In this document: positions 11,788 to 31,618 of the stretch, piece after piece
Layout: every line of letters starts with the position of its first letter
Numbering within the stretch: the stretch's first letter is position 1
Assembly: GCA_002794735.1 (NCBI GenBank)
Contig: NBAZ01000017.1
Location: forward strand, 310,001 to 374,000
DNA: 64,000 bases
DNA from: Pyrrhoderma lamaoense
Lineage: Eukaryota; Basidiomycota; Agaricomycetes; Hymenochaetales; Hymenochaetaceae
Direction: 5' to 3'
Program-made: the position numbers and the translations under genes
The notes under the pieces: generated by a model
Seen by the model: only the letters and a program-made list of their open reading frames with translations
Told to the model about the DNA's origin: nothing
Databases searched by the model: none

Positions 11788-12421
11788 AGGAGCCCCTTTG
11801 GGTACGAGATACTAGCAACAGAACACATTTCCGAAAACAAGTCCTTAAACCAGCACGTGAATTGAGTTCCCATTTTAGTAATTGAGTAAATGAATGCATT
11901 GATAATGATACTAGTACATGTATCATCATCATGAAATTTCGAACTCATTTACTATACTACTCTCCAAATCCAAGCATATATCTATAGCCATTCAATGAAG
12001 CATATCAAATCAAAATGCATATCTTATCCCATCAAATAATATTATGTGATGATATTAATACTGGATTAGAACAGATAGGGAGCCTAAGAGAAAGATGCAG
12101 ATTTTGTTGGGTTTGATTGAGCAAGACCCCGCGCCTTAGTATCAAGTACAACAATCTCAATATTGAATATTACCATATACATACATCGATAGGCTGCCTA
12201 CTATATCATAGTATATGAGAATGGTATGGCTACGTGTCACTACATCGGAGGTGATGTGTGTTGGCTATGCGCTCAACAAATGAATCATCCAGTGATACGC
12301 ATTACAAATTCGATTAGTAATCATTGAGATCATTCTATTCCACTGTGGACAGAGCTTTTAACAAGTGCGCTTAGCACCTAAACTGTGGTAATAACTCACT
12401 CTCTAGGCCCTCATACTAAGT
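11788..12421. promoter_or_regulatory. Divergent intergenic region DUF7918 / PRP43
   Basis: 634 bp between two divergent start codons, AT-rich with no open frame that I can support. It must hold both promoters; no specific site is recognised. Confidence 0.4.
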
Positions 12422-15229
<2,808 letters not shown>

Positions 15230-17705
15230 GGACAAAAGTGAGGATTGATCCGGGTTGATTGTCACTAGTATAACTTCCCCCTTTTTTCAGTTTTTTGATT
15301 GCATGTTGCCTTATCTTCTTCACTCTCGTTCTTTCCCCCCTCTCACCTTACTTTGTTCTTTTTATACATGATTGTGTTACTGGTGTCCGTTATCACTTAC
15401 CTACATTCTTGTCTTCGACACGTAGAATGATATTTCTGATTGTAGTAGAAGTCCATTCTTGTCTCACTGTTTCAATGTTTTAGTGGGCTAAAGCTTTCGT
15501 ATGCCCCCCCCCCCCCACTTCCTATTAGAGAAACTAGTTTGTTCTTTTTTTGCTTTTCCATTCCTCGAGGTTTATGACAATGGTTATGATATTAATTATG
15601 GCAAGAGTATCAATAAATATGTAACATTGCTTAGCATCTATAAACTATTGCCATCATCCGTATTATATTATTGTCAGCTTCTATTTTATGGAAAAGCTGT
15701 GAGAATGGAATGAGATATAATGTGAGAAAACTCATAGTTGAGATAGAACGGAGCAACTGCTATAAATTCATATGAAATAGTCGTTGCTATGATTATGGTT
15801 AAATATGATTGGAGTCTGAAAATAAGATAAAAAAGCTGGAACTGAAATACACGGGCGCAATGTGTCCACACTTGAACTACTATGCACTTACTAACTTTAG
15901 ATTTCCAAACCACGAAGAAAAACTAGCAAACGGAGATTGGTGGGAGAGTTTGAAGATCTGGAGATCTAGACCCAAGAAGGGGATGGAAAGTAAAATTCAT
16001 TATGGAAATATGAAAGTTTCAATGCTTGTAGTTTGTATGTATGAAAAACTTCTATATTGTAATTTGTTTCAAGGCTTGTTCATCCCAATCTACTCGTCTA
16101 CTCAGCTCTTTGCACTTAATGGTTGTAATAGATCGCGGGGCGGTATGACTCTATCGAGTTGAAGAGGGCCAGGCCTCGCCTACTTTGCAAGTCTCTTTCT
16201 CCGTCTCTTTCTCAGGCTCTCTTTATCCGCTACTTCTCTTACCTAGACCACATCCTTTACCTTCTTACCTTTTTAATAATATCTTACCACCTGAACAACT
16301 CGGTATACAATTAATATCACGATACGCCCCATACGTCGCAGTACATTACATGTTCGATATTACTACATTATTTACATACTAGCATACGCGATAATATGGT
16401 TACATAGTGGAACAAAACACGTTACGCCCCTTATTTTTCCGGTCTCGCCTATGGTTACACATGGAGGCGACGAACGTTCATCCAGAAAAAATCAGTATCA
16501 GCCGTATGCATTCTGATTAATATACGCTTGTAAAACTCAATATCCTGCTTACTAATAATGCTTTAAATAGTAACTATAATATGACATAATAATAATTGTA
16601 GTAATGCTTGATGTAGTTAAGTTACATGTAATATTGTTGATATTATTGTATATACATAATTACAATACAAAACTTAGCAATTTAAAGAGTCACGCACGCA
16701 TAACGATTTCGCACTCGTCCCCCCTCGTATGGGTAACACGCAAAATTATATGTAATATTGAATTTTCCAATTTTCGACTCAAACAACCTTCTCCCTCGGT
16801 CTCAGTCTCAGTCTCTAAGCCCCATAGTCTTGATCTCGGTCTCAATCTTCCCTCGAGGCATAGAAGCGAAAGTCCCTTTCAAGAGTCTACGCCCCTCGGT
16901 GTCTCAACATAATACATATGATATAAATGTCTCGTAAACTCGCACCTCCCCTAATCCGCTTTTTGATAATAACGAAATTTGATTATCAAAAAGGAAGATG
17001 GTGATGAAAGGCGGATGGGAAAAACGATATCATTCTTCCAGTTTCTAGACTCTGTTTTTAAGAAGATTGCGAGATACTATCTCTTTCTCCCCTCGCTATC
17101 TCATTCTCTTCGTTGCTTTCTCCATCTCCATCTCTATTCCTTCTTATTATCACTCTCGCGCACTCACATTCTATCTTGGAGTTCTGTTTGCCTCCATCTC
17201 GTCTCGAGCGCAGAGGATCGAGGCGCGTTCTACTTCCCTTTCCTGGAACACTCAGTTACTTTGAACAATCCTCCAAGCCTCAACACCCCCTTTCTAGGTG
17301 TTGTAAACGTAAACAAGCAAAGTTGAAAAGAAAAAGAATTCAACCTCCTCTTTTTGTTGCTTTTTTAAATTAACAAAGTGAGACCGTGTACGATCTCACC
17401 TCGGAGTATTACGATAGCAGAAAGCATAACAAGGGAGGGGGCAAACGCAAACGCAATATATAATAAAACAACCGATCTCCTCCCTTCCTCCTCTTACTTT
17501 GAACTCTTCGTTTTCTTTTCCTCCTCGTTAACGGAGCCCTTCGAGGTTTTTGAGCTTCCGAGCTTTTGGGAAAAGTAAAAGTCAAGAAAAAAAAAGAAAA
17601 AAAAGTAACATCACGAACGTTATATTCGTATACTTATTAACTTAAATCACCTACAACCTCTTTTTTTCGCTTCAAGACCATTCGAAAAGACCTTTTAATC
17701 GTTGT
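15230..17705. other. Long intergenic region with poly-C and pyrimidine-rich tracts
   Basis: About 2.5 kb without a supported gene. It contains a run of 13 C (15504–15516), an AT-rich middle part, and CT-rich sequence at roughly 16180–16260 and 17060–17290. The latter probably belongs to the promoter or 5' leader of the gene at 17706. Open frames here, such as 16979–17326, are Ser/Leu-rich products of the CT bias. Confidence 0.5.
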
Positions 17706-19804
17706 ATGGCCGCAGGATGTGTTGAAGTTGTATTTGAGCCTTTAAATTCAAAATCTAATGAACCGACTAGCAAGAAAAAAGCTAATAGTAAAAGCCGCAG
17801 TGGTAATGCTAATGCCAATGCTAGTGCTAGTTCAAGTAACAATACTAGCATAGCGCTTAGCAGGAGTACTGGTATAACGCTTAATAAAAACAGGTCGAGG
17901 TTTGCTATCGGTTATAACCTTGGTCATGGTGGTTCTACTGCTACGTCATCATCGGCATCGACACCAACTTCTGCATCTACTGCTGCTGCTACTGGCAGTA
18001 ACACAGGAAGTGACCGTGCTCAACAGGCGCTAACGCAATCATCCTCTCCTCCAGGCGGATCGACTAATACGTCGTCACCTATGTCATTACCTTCCGTCTC
18101 GTCTTCAGCATCCATCTCGTCTATGTTATCCTCAGTATCGACGGGGTCTACCACGGGAGTACTCAAACTTCTGCTACTTCCGCCGGCTCTGGGAATGGGA
18201 ATGGGGGCGAGATGATGACGAATTTGAGTAATATCAGTTCATCTTCGAGGGTGACGACCGAGTTGCTTGCTTTGCCTATCAGTAATAATAGGTCAGGATC
18301 GGATGATACTCAAACTGTCAACCCGAATGGGCTGGCGAACACGTTGGCTGTGATGGAGCTTACGGATGATGGTGTAAGTGTTTTTTGGGATTAACAAAAA
18401 GACAATCGACCACTGACTTATAACGATAATAATCATAATTTTCCGCTTCATAACAAAATAATCCGAAAAAAATCAACTATCTAAATAAAAGACACATGTG
18501 ATACTCAACCTCCAACCTGGTGTGAAAGCATCTTGGAGTTCAGCTACAGTAAAGAACCCTTGTTGGCAAGAAGTGAAGAGTAACCCATTCGACATCTCTT
18601 CTCCAACTTTCATGTCAGGAAATAATAGGAAAATTGCCGTTAATCTCGTATGTCAAACCTTAATAATTTCACCTATTAACACATATGAATATACAACTAA
18701 CTAACTTTTTTTTGTCCGTTGTCGTTGTTTTCGCGATTGTCTTTGGGAATTGGAATACACAGAAATTTGAGACAAATCCAGAAAAGATGGATAAAAACAA
18801 GGCTGGATCTCGGAAAGCGAGAGGGGGGTTATTCGGGTTTATAGAAGACATCTCTCGTAGGACGGCACCTTCCAAGGCACGATCTGTACCTTCCTCTAGG
18901 GCGGCTTCCCCTACTTCGTTGACAAGAACTAACACCAATACCGGCACCAGTGGAAGTAGTCGATCACCATCACTTACCTCGCATTCTACTACCTCTTCTA
19001 CAAGGGGGCCATCGACCCCTTCGTCCTTAGCTGCATCCCTAGCCTCGTCCCTAGTTCCATCCTCATCAAAAAGCTCGCCGTTTTTCTCGGTATCTAACCG
19101 CCGAGTAGGAAACCGTCACTGAATTTTAAAGAGCTGCAACAGACAAAGCTGAGGACAAAATTGAACTTGAGGCCTAGTTCGAGGGAGAGGGTGAGGATGG
19201 ATCACGAGATTAGAACTAGGGTTACTATTGAGTGGAAAGGTGGGGGTAGTGGTTCGAAGGGGTTCATCAGCATGGACAACATGGACATGGACAACAGAGG
19301 AATGGCAGTAATACTGGCACTAGCACTAATACCAGTGAAAGGCCGTCTTCGAGACGGTCTGGTGCGCCTTTATCCCCTGCTGTGGGAGGTGGTGTTGAGA
19401 GGAATAACACAGTAACGAGTCGAAGTGCTAGTGTTGACCGGAGCAGTAGTATTGGTTCTGGTACTACTGCTAATAATAGTAGAGCTTCTACTACGAGGAG
19501 AACGGGAGAGACACAGCAGCAACAGTTACAACAATTGCATCCCGTGTCGTCCAATGCATCTACTATGTCTACTGCTTCTACAGCCTCTACAACGTCTACT
19601 GCTTCGGCTGTATCTACAACATCTAGCACGTCCACTGTATCTTCTGCGTCTACATCGACGAGGCATGTTCGGAAGCCTTCTGGAGGATATGGTGTAGGAG
19701 GTGTAAGGTCTAGTACTCGCGCTAGTGCCAACGTTAATAAGGATGGTGGACCGACATCTTCATCTTCGCCTTACAGAGCCGAGGATGCTCTTCCGTCTCA
19801 TTAA
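17706..19804 (+). CDS. Unrecognised Ser/Thr/Asn-rich protein (three apparent one-base deletions)
   Basis: I do not recognise this protein. It starts MAAGCVEVVFEPLNSKSN and is mostly low-complexity Ser, Thr, Ala and Gly. Exons are 17706–18373, 18492–18647 and 18763–19804. Exon 2 is the least repetitive part, with LQPGVKASWSSATVKNPCW and NPFDISSPTFMSGNNRKIA. Just after the exon 3 junction comes ARGGLFGFIEDISRR. The reading frame is interrupted at three places, near 18158–18162 (GG), 19113–19114 (CC) and 19259–19262 (GGGG). In each case one added base restores a continuous Ser/Thr-rich frame to the stop at 19802–19804, and exon 1 then joins exon 2 in phase 0. Poly-Gln and AST-type repeats lie near 19510–19650. 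Possible regulatory or scaffold protein; a function cannot be given. Confidence 0.6.
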
Positions 19805-21567
19805 AAACATGGGCGTGTGGGTTTGCCAACACCAACGATCGCTCCCCGACCCCGCCTTGCCCACCACCTTCAAACGCTTTTTTCGTTTCGCTTTTTTTTG
19901 TAGACTCCTCTGATCCGACTCCCTTTCCATTCTTCGTCTCCTATAGACTGATAGACTGATAGAACCGATTAAATCAAGAGAAAACTGTAACAATTAGACG
20001 ATACACGTTAGAACGGATAACGTGATGTACGAAATGGATTAATGGATCATTGGATTGACGAGAGCGATACAAAAAAATAGGCGTGCTTGATAAATGAAAT
20101 GAGTGGAGTGAACGAAGCATCAATAATCTGGGCCAAAATGTAAAATAAGTATGTGGGAGGGAGATACTAATGGGATGGTGGTATACACCGGTCCCATTAT
20201 TATTTTAAGTACATAAAGCAAGAAAGTAAGAAAAAAAAACATCACAAAATTAAAACAAGAACGAACAGTTGCGAAGACAAACGCCAAAAGTACATATCAT
20301 AACAACGAATCAATGACCGACGAAAAAAAGGGACCACACATAAAACTCACTCATCAACTCACTTTTCCTCTACTACTATCCACCTCAACTATTTGCTCGT
20401 CTTTTCGTGACCCTCTCCTTCTTTCACATTCCCCCTCTCTCTCTATACTTCTTCTTCGTCTCTTTCTTTCTAGATTGCCATCCCTTAGCCAGCAATAGAA
20501 GCACTAAGTTAGAGGTAAAAGATTCGAAATAATTCGTAATTATGATTATTATCACTGTAAGAGGGGATTTGATGAAGGGACAATGTAGGTTTGGATGTAG
20601 GATGAGGATGAGGGCTTATATGATTATTCATTACTTACTCTTCTTAATTTCCTTTTTCATAATTTGATCTTTTTCGTAATATAAGAATTTGACATTTTAT
20701 ATACTATGAGACCGGAAACAAATAAGAAAGTTCAGTGTGTGGGTACTAGTATGTATTTAGGGTTTGAATAGGGTCGGAATACAGATTATCTCCTTCTAAG
20801 TCTACGAACCTTTTTTGTATTTTGAGAGTGTTGAGTTCGTGGGGTGGGGGGAGGGGTACATGTAAAATAACGGATTGTAATGTCAGATACTAGGTAGAAC
20901 TCGCTACTCACAGTGATCGTGATTGAAATGTTACATTGTAGTATAACTGTACAAAAACACCCGCATTGGATTTGCCCCCTTACCTCCATGCTGCGGATTG
21001 GCCCGTGGAGGTGGCTGAATTTACTCATTGCATTGTGACTTGTCATTATGCAAGTTTCCTTGATTCCGTCTCTTCTTCATTTTCCAATATTACAAAGAGA
21101 AGGCGAGGTATTGAAATATAAATAATTGGAACATTTGAAAACCATCCTTCAACCCCATTTCTCACAGAAAACTAAGTTCTTCCTCATTCGCTTTGTAGAT
21201 CTATTAGTGTTGATATTAGAAAATCTAAGACACGCAAAAGAATAAATCAAAAATCTGGCCAGTATCAATAGAACACCCCAGATCTGAGAATTCTATAGTT
21301 ACAAACATAGTCATCTATACAATGACTGATGTCAACTGCATACATGTAGACATGGAGAGTTTTGCTAACAGTTAAAAAGCGCGTAGAAGCCATCATTCCA
21401 TCGGCAAGACTCAGATTATCCGCTTACGGAAACGCGGGCGGGGACGTTGCTTTGGATAAAACTGTTTACCCCTTGCTAAATAAGCAAGTGACATCAAATG
21501 GTTAAGTGGGGTTGTGGAGCTCTACTTTCCCACGAGTCGTAATTAACACCAAACACAAAGTTGCCAA
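19805..21567. other. Intergenic region
   Basis: About 1.8 kb, AT-rich, between two same-strand genes. It contains purine-rich and CT-rich stretches, but no open frame with recognisable content. Confidence 0.45.
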
Positions 21568-22536
21568 ATGCAGCAGAGTACTCTTCCTTTTCTCAATCCA
21601 CCATCTACTAGTCTTAGTCTACATAGCCTACGTTCAAGATATCCTCTCACAAGCAATGATCCCCGCACCGTCAAGCGTTTCTCTTCTAGCTCTTCTGCTT
21701 CCGCTAGAGCAGGTATCAAAAGCCTTGTGTGTGGTACAGATTCTGCTGAGGCTTCCTATCAAACAAAAACGTGATTACAAACCCTAATACTACCTTGTTC
21801 TTCTTATCTTATGCATTTTTGTGACGATAAGCTGATACACTTCACTACTAGGTTTGAGGATGATACTACTACTTCATCTAGCCCGGCTGGAACACCTCTT
21901 GGTTCTCGTAGAGGCTCACTCTCGGCGGCTGGCCTCGGTGTCCGCCGAGACTCTTTCAAGTCTGGATTGCTCAACTCTCTGACCCCTTTGGACTCTTCTG
22001 TAGCTACCGCAGGTGCTCGTCCATTCAGTGCCTCCGCTAGTAACTCGTATGCAAGCATCGGTTCTGAAGAACATGGCGCATACAACTTCTCACCGAAGGA
22101 GCTTGCGGCAGTCAAGAAACGAGTGGAAGAAGAGTTCCTCCTCAAGTCAGTTACCCGCGCTCCCATCCGCCACAGACGTCCTTCCCAAAAGGTTCCATTT
22201 GAATTTGAGGAAAACGGGTCAGGAGAGACATTACACCCTTCCGGTTTCGTTGTCCCGACACCGGGAGATGCACCTACTGAGCTCCAGGCCGATACGCGTG
22301 TGCGTCCTGCTAATTTGAATAGAGGTATTCCTGAGAGTGTGATCACTTTCGCGGACTTGAAGGAGTTGGCTACCTCTGAGAATACTACTCGTCCAGGGAA
22401 GGTACCTCAGGAGGTACATGGAGCGGATGGATCGGTTGAACATCCTTCCGGTTTTGTTCCGCCTTCACCTCAGCATCCGGACATGGAAAGTGTCAAGGAG
22501 CATTACAAACCCGCAGTGAAGCTCGATCAGAATTAG
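21568..22536 (+). CDS. Unrecognised protein with two HPSGFV motifs
   Basis: I do not recognise the family. A probable first exon starts at MQQSTLPFLNPPSTSLSL and is Ser/Arg-rich. The second starts near 21853 after CTACTAG and runs uninterrupted to 22536. The most fitting donor is GTGTGG near 21730, which keeps the frame, but it is weak. The protein is polar, with a Ser/Arg N-terminal half (GTPLGSRRGSLSAAGLGVRR), a helical segment FSPKELAAVKKRVEEEFL, and two copies of a short motif, HPSGFVVPTPGDAP and HPSGFVPPSPQHPD. Between the copies lies the segment ESVITFADLKELA. No signal peptide or membrane segment is visible. The repeat and charged helix suggest a disordered adaptor, which is inference only. 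Confidence 0.6.
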
Positions 22537-23768
22537 AGTCCAGAGAGAGAAAAGTAAAGCTATTTTTACGAACACCCCCTTTCGTTCTACTCGTCCGTCC
22601 ATATGGATTCGAATTCTCTCCTTTATGATGACCTCACGCTCCTTGTCGTGGTCTTTTTCCGTTGATGTAATCTCGAAAATATGGACTTCGTCGGTCCAAC
22701 ATTGCTATTAGTCATCGCTTTCCTCATCTCCTATTTACTCTGCAGCCTATATCCTTTTCGCATCCTTTCGTCACATGAGTACCCTGCATCCACCATTCGC
22801 AAGTCCACATAATAGTGCTCGAATACGATTTCGAAATTTTTCCGAAATTGCATAATTACTGCTTTCAACCCGGATTTGAGTCTCTCGGAATTTAACACTA
22901 TCTTCTAGCATTCAAATAACTCCATCAAATCCCGTCCACTTTTCTTCCTTTGTCATTTTGTATAACACATTAACAACTCACTGTCACAATCGACACAGCC
23001 GTCAGAGCGGCTTATCGTTCCCGCCATCTGACTCAACTTCTTTTGTTTAGCCTTCTTAGTTCTTCGCTGTTTTCTGCCTCTTCTCGATCTTTGAATACTT
23101 CTATCATTGTATTGCCACTCCCCCCCTTCCTACTCGCCCTTCACTTCCCTCATCCTTCCTTTCAGTGAATTTTCTGTGCCTTCGTGGCTCTTCTGTGTTC
23201 TTTCAACACCTTCCCTCCCTTCTCTCTTTTTTTCTTTTTCGCTCGTTGTAGATTATAGTTTTTCCGCATGTTTCCGGTGTCCATCTAGTTGTTTGCTTGT
23301 TTTCGTCGACAAATAGTAGTTAGGTCATATCAATAGGTATATGGATTATCAACTTATACTTTGTTTGCCTACTGTACTCGATGTTTACGACCGATTACTG
23401 AATTCTTATTCTGAACTTGGTGGTTGTACTTATCCTGGATACAAAGTATTCCAAGTAGTTTATCGTCATCATGCTCAGTGCCGAGGACTAGTTCATTCTT
23501 CAGAAATCCAACAATCTAAAACAACTTAATTGAATAGAAGAGAAGAGGAAGATCACAGATACTCGAGTGCCATAGTCGAGGATAGACAGAACAAATCCAC
23601 AAACAGATCTTACTAGTATCACTCCTAATTTCACAGCACCCTTGTGCATATAACGTCCTTACGATCTCACATGATATCATATTTAAGGTCCAAAGAAAAG
23701 AAGCATCCCTTTAACTATATCACATCTACATTGCTCTTACATTTAACTTCTTACGGCTTACGTTCTTC

Positions 23769-23795
23769 TGCCCTGCCCTGCCCTGCCCTGCCCTA
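23769..23795. repeat. CCCTG short tandem repeat
   Basis: About five copies of the pentamer CTGCC/CCCTG in a row, ending in CCCTACC. Confidence 0.8.
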
Positions 23796-24238
23796 CCATC
23801 CTCTCCGCCCCTCCTAGCATTCTCGCCCCGACTCCTACATCATCGTCGAGCTGGAATGTACATGTACAACTTGTTTTATAATATACGATATATGGATATA
23901 TGGTGCCGGTGTATGTGATATTCTAGTATATAATATATCGGTGTATGGTTATAGACATGGACGAAAGGAGTGGGCGATGAATACGAAGAACTGAACTTTA
24001 AATTACTTTTGTTCTAGTGTGTGTAATCGTATAAACACTTTGAACTGGATTTGAAAAAAAAAAAAAGAAATAAAAAACTACTAAGGGAAGCCACTATCCT
24101 ACCCCCAGCGTCCTGGCAATCCTAGAAGGCACTCAAGGATTGAACGTTTGAGAAACCGAGGTTCAAAATCGAGCTGCAAAGATTGGGGATAGGTACGTTC
24201 TGAAATGACTTATGGTAGCTTACGAGACAGATAGACGA

Positions 24239-24257
24239 ACACACACACACACACACA
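24239..24257. repeat. AC dinucleotide repeat
   Basis: Uninterrupted AC run of about nine and a half units. Confidence 0.85.
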
Positions 24258-25026
24258 TTATAGGGAAGGAGAATTGTTATCAATTCCAAAAAGGAAATAC
24301 GGCATTAGTGGACACACACAATGTTCGACCCACACATACCGCACACCATTACAACTGAAAGGAGGTCACGATACGCCGTTAAGACGAAAGAACAAAAAAC
24401 AAAAAAAGCTAGTAGACAGAAGTAGGGAGGGGTATTTAGGTCTTCGAAGACACATAAAGACGGTAAAGTAGGTGAACAGGGCGGGGGAGGGAGTTAAAGC
24501 AAAAGCTAGAGAAGCTAGAAAGGTATTCTAAGGGGATGTTCGTCAGAAGAGAAAAACATTCCAAAGAGAAGGGGAAGGAGAGAGAGATGTGAGAAAGGCT
24601 TTTTCGTCCCAAAAAAATATAAAAAAGTTAAGTAGCAGAGAAGCGAAAGTAGAAATGGTTTAGGATAGGATATAAATTGGGTATAGGAGATGATCGTTAC
24701 GAGGAAAGGAGAGAGGAGAAAGAGAAAGAAAGGGAAGATTTCCTTTGCCCTAACTTACCCTTTCTCTTCGTAAATATCAAATCTCTACATCAATCTTTTT
24801 ATGAATACGGATTTCCTATCAATGAAACGTAGCGTGAACAGAGAACGATATGTAAGGCGGACAAAACAGAAAGGATATAGGGAAGAGAAAGAAGTAAAGA
24901 AGGAGGAGAGGGGGAGGTACTTCTGTAAAAATCATTATTATTATCCTTTCACCCCCAACCTTCCGTATCCGCCTTCTACATCCACAACCGTCACTCTTCA
25001 CCATCACCTCCATCATCAAAAACCCC

Positions 25027-26522
25027 TTATCTCCTCGTCGAGCTCCGTCCATATCCAACCTGAAGGTTATCCAACTCTGCCTCGAGGCGTTTAATATCCG
25101 CATGCGTAGACTCCAAATCCTTGTTAAGTCTATCCCTCTCCGCAATAAGATGTTGCTCCCATTGCCTAAACCTCGCCTCCTCCGCCTTAACCTGCTCCGT
25201 AAACCGTCTACGCAACGCCTCTTCTTCCTCCTTAAACTTGGGATTATCAAGTTTCTTCACTTTCGGTTCACCGTATTTGCGTGTCTCCATTTGTTGTTGT
25301 CTGTAGTTCTCGTAATGAAGCTCTTCGGTTGTCGAAATTAGGTCGAGCATGTGTGTGCGGATAAGGAGGGAGCGAAGTTTACGGAAGTCACAGTGATTCT
25401 CGTTCTCGACTGCATTCAGGGAAGAGAATAATGTGTTGTTAGTAATTGAATTCACGAAATTCAATCCAATTCATTAGATGATTCTATTTGCTTACCCTCA
25501 GCTACTCCCCAAAGATATTCACGACCCTTAACTGTACGACCGTCTGGAGTCTTAACGTCTTCAGTGCTTCCAATAATCGAGAATGGTATAGCTTCAGCCA
25601 AGATACGGGCGTGCTCAGCACTAGCCTCATCATCAGTATCAATGGGTGGTTGGTAAATACGGATTCCTTGAACAGCGATAACTTCTCGGATCTGTTTGTT
25701 CTCATTGTAAGCGAACTTGCTTCCGAACAAGCTATATTGGAGAGGTGAGGGGAATCACTTACGCGCGCCTTGAAGACTGCAAGATCGTTCTGGGTAAGGG
25801 TATCGGCCTTGGCGATGACGGGGATGAGGTTGACACGAGTCCCAAGGCGCTTCATGACTTCAATGTCTAGGGGCTTCAATCTGTGTGATTTAACAGGTAG
25901 TAGATAATTCAACGAATGTTAAGCAAAAGGTCAATATAGACACACGAATGAGTTATCGTGCTTACGTGTGACCAGTGGGACGGATGAAGTACAGACAAGC
26001 ATGAACGCGAAGGTCACTCTTGTCAACGCGCTGGGGTTGTTGTTCTTGACGCATGTAGGTCTCATGCTGGTCGTCGACGAAATCAATAATAGGTACCCAT
26101 GAATCACGGTTATTGACGTAGTCTCCAAATCCAGGGGTATCAATAACGGTAAGCTTGACCTTGAATTGTTTCTCCTCAAGCTCGGCCTTGATAATTTCAA
26201 TCTCAGTCAACTTGTCGAGCTGCTTTTGATGCCGACGCGAGTAGTTTTTGGGGGGCGAAAGCTCGGTTGCAAAGAGCGTGTTGATGAGTGTCGTCTTTCC
26301 CAAACCAGATTCACCAACGACCATCACAGTGAAGTGGGCCCCACGCTTTGCGACAATTTTGTGCCTCTAAAGAGAGCGAGCATTAGAAATGGGGAAGGGA
26401 TGTCAGGAAAAAACGGAAATGACGCGTGACATCGAGAGAAGAGAGAAGGATGGAGAGATACGTACTTGGTTTGGCAAGTTAGCAATACCTATGCCGTCTG
26501 AGGTTGGAATGGGAGCAGCCAT
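25027..26522 (-). CDS. CDC12: Septin, Cdc12 type
   Basis: Five exons, 26522–26466, 26366–25966, 25880–25763, 25715–25496 and 25409–25027, give 392 residues. The protein begins [19 protein letters not shown], then [18 protein letters not shown] with the P-loop GESGLGKTT (G1). It continues with DTPGFGD (G3), the septin-specific [12 protein letters not shown] and AKAD (G4), then the septin unique element [12 protein letters not shown]. The C-terminus is a coiled coil (about residues 310–385) rich in Glu/Arg, ending GRSSTRR. The GIGI.NLPNQR opening is typical of Cdc12/AspC, so this subgroup is preferred over Cdc3, Cdc10 and Cdc11. Septins assemble into filaments at septa and bud or branch sites. 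The gene shares a 226-bp divergent promoter with VAS1. No frame break is seen. Confidence 0.9.
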
Positions 26523-26748
26523 TGTGTCTCGAGGCAGATAATTAGGTCAAAGGAGTGGAAGATTATGGAGGGGGAGACGACGACGGCAACGACTAGTTAG
26601 TTGAGCAGAAGCCTGCAGAAAGTCACGCTACTCGCTTGAGCAATGGTCTTCACCAAGGTGTTACATACTTCCGTATCTGGCCGTCACGTATCTCTATTCT
26701 AAGTGAGCTCGGTTGTTTCCGGTGAGTCAGACTTTGACCAGGGATTAT
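26523..26748. promoter_or_regulatory. Divergent CDC12/VAS1 promoter
   Basis: 226 bp between the septin start and the upstream VAS1 start. It contains purine-rich sequence near 26565–26600. No specific factor site is recognised. Confidence 0.4.
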
Positions 26749-30701
<3,953 letters not shown>

Positions 30702-31618
30702 GCGTGCTTTGGTATCGGTGTCAGTGTTGGAGGGGGCGAGTGGGAGTGATAGAAAGGGAAGACTTACAAGTGCGTGTATATAAGAATCATATTGTAGATT
30801 AATACACAAGAAACTTTTTGATGTGTTCTGTATCTCAACGAAGACAGGTTGACACCCTGATTCTATCATTCTGGAGAATTGGACATTGTTTCATGTAAAC
30901 GATCATGTTTCGCTGGGGTTGGGTCCTTGGGGCTGAAAATGCTCGCATTTATTGAGTTTTCCTCAAAAAAAAGCATTTTCTTATCTACTCTCCCCAACGA
31001 ATCAATGAGTAAGATATCATAATTTGAACAACATCTGACCCTATAGTATTTGTTTGTAATGCGCCACAGTTATAGAGGTGAGTCACCTCCGTATACTAGA
31101 AGTTCCCGAGCGGGAATCAGATTACATCTGATCTTATATCGATAGGCGGATGTATATCACTTTTCGATCAGATCTTTCATTTTTTTTGGCAGAAGAATCC
31201 CGTACTAACAAACCAGAAGTCGGAAAATTGTGAATGTCAAATCCGTGGATAGTATAGTATGTTCACAGAAGTCTTTCCCTCTGATGTTCTTCGTCACATA
31301 CCATACAATGTTTCATGAATATGAGATGTGCAACGCATCTTATGGTTTAGATAGAATGACGTCCGTGTGTCTCAAAGCGGCTAGTTCGTATCTACTGAAT
31401 TTAACCGTTACATCTAGAGTTCGAGTTCGCCGTTGTTGCTATTATTAGATCCAACATATATACCCCTTTTGCTGTTGTTTCATTTCGTCGTACTTTCTCT
31501 ATTACCAACTTTCAAGGAGTTACACAATAACTGCTAGGAACAGAGAAGCTGGCAAGGTTTGAGAACTTTTTTAGCGGCCAATTCTACAACTTGGACTATC
31601 TGAAGTCCTCTAAGTGAG
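30702..31618. other. Intergenic region
   Basis: AT-rich sequence between same-strand genes. The open frame at 31230–31448 has no supporting features. The last part must contain the promoter of the DUF7918 gene. Confidence 0.4.

Larger units (their letters stand above)
22537..25026. other. Gene-poor interval with short tandem repeats
   Basis: About 2.5 kb between convergent genes. It holds a pyrimidine-rich stretch near 23100–23300, a CCCTG repeat (about 23769–23795), an AC dinucleotide run (24239–24257) and purine-rich sequence at 24480–24740. I see no coding region. Confidence 0.5.

Noticed and set aside
15809..16162. 117-codon frame downstream of PRP43
   Set aside because: It lacks an ATG at its start, has no family resemblance and lies in AT-rich sequence with no intron signals that extend it.
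19267..19731. Minus-strand open frame rich in Val/Asp/Leu
   Set aside because: It is antisense to the Ser/Thr repeats of the plus-strand gene and arises from their codon pattern.
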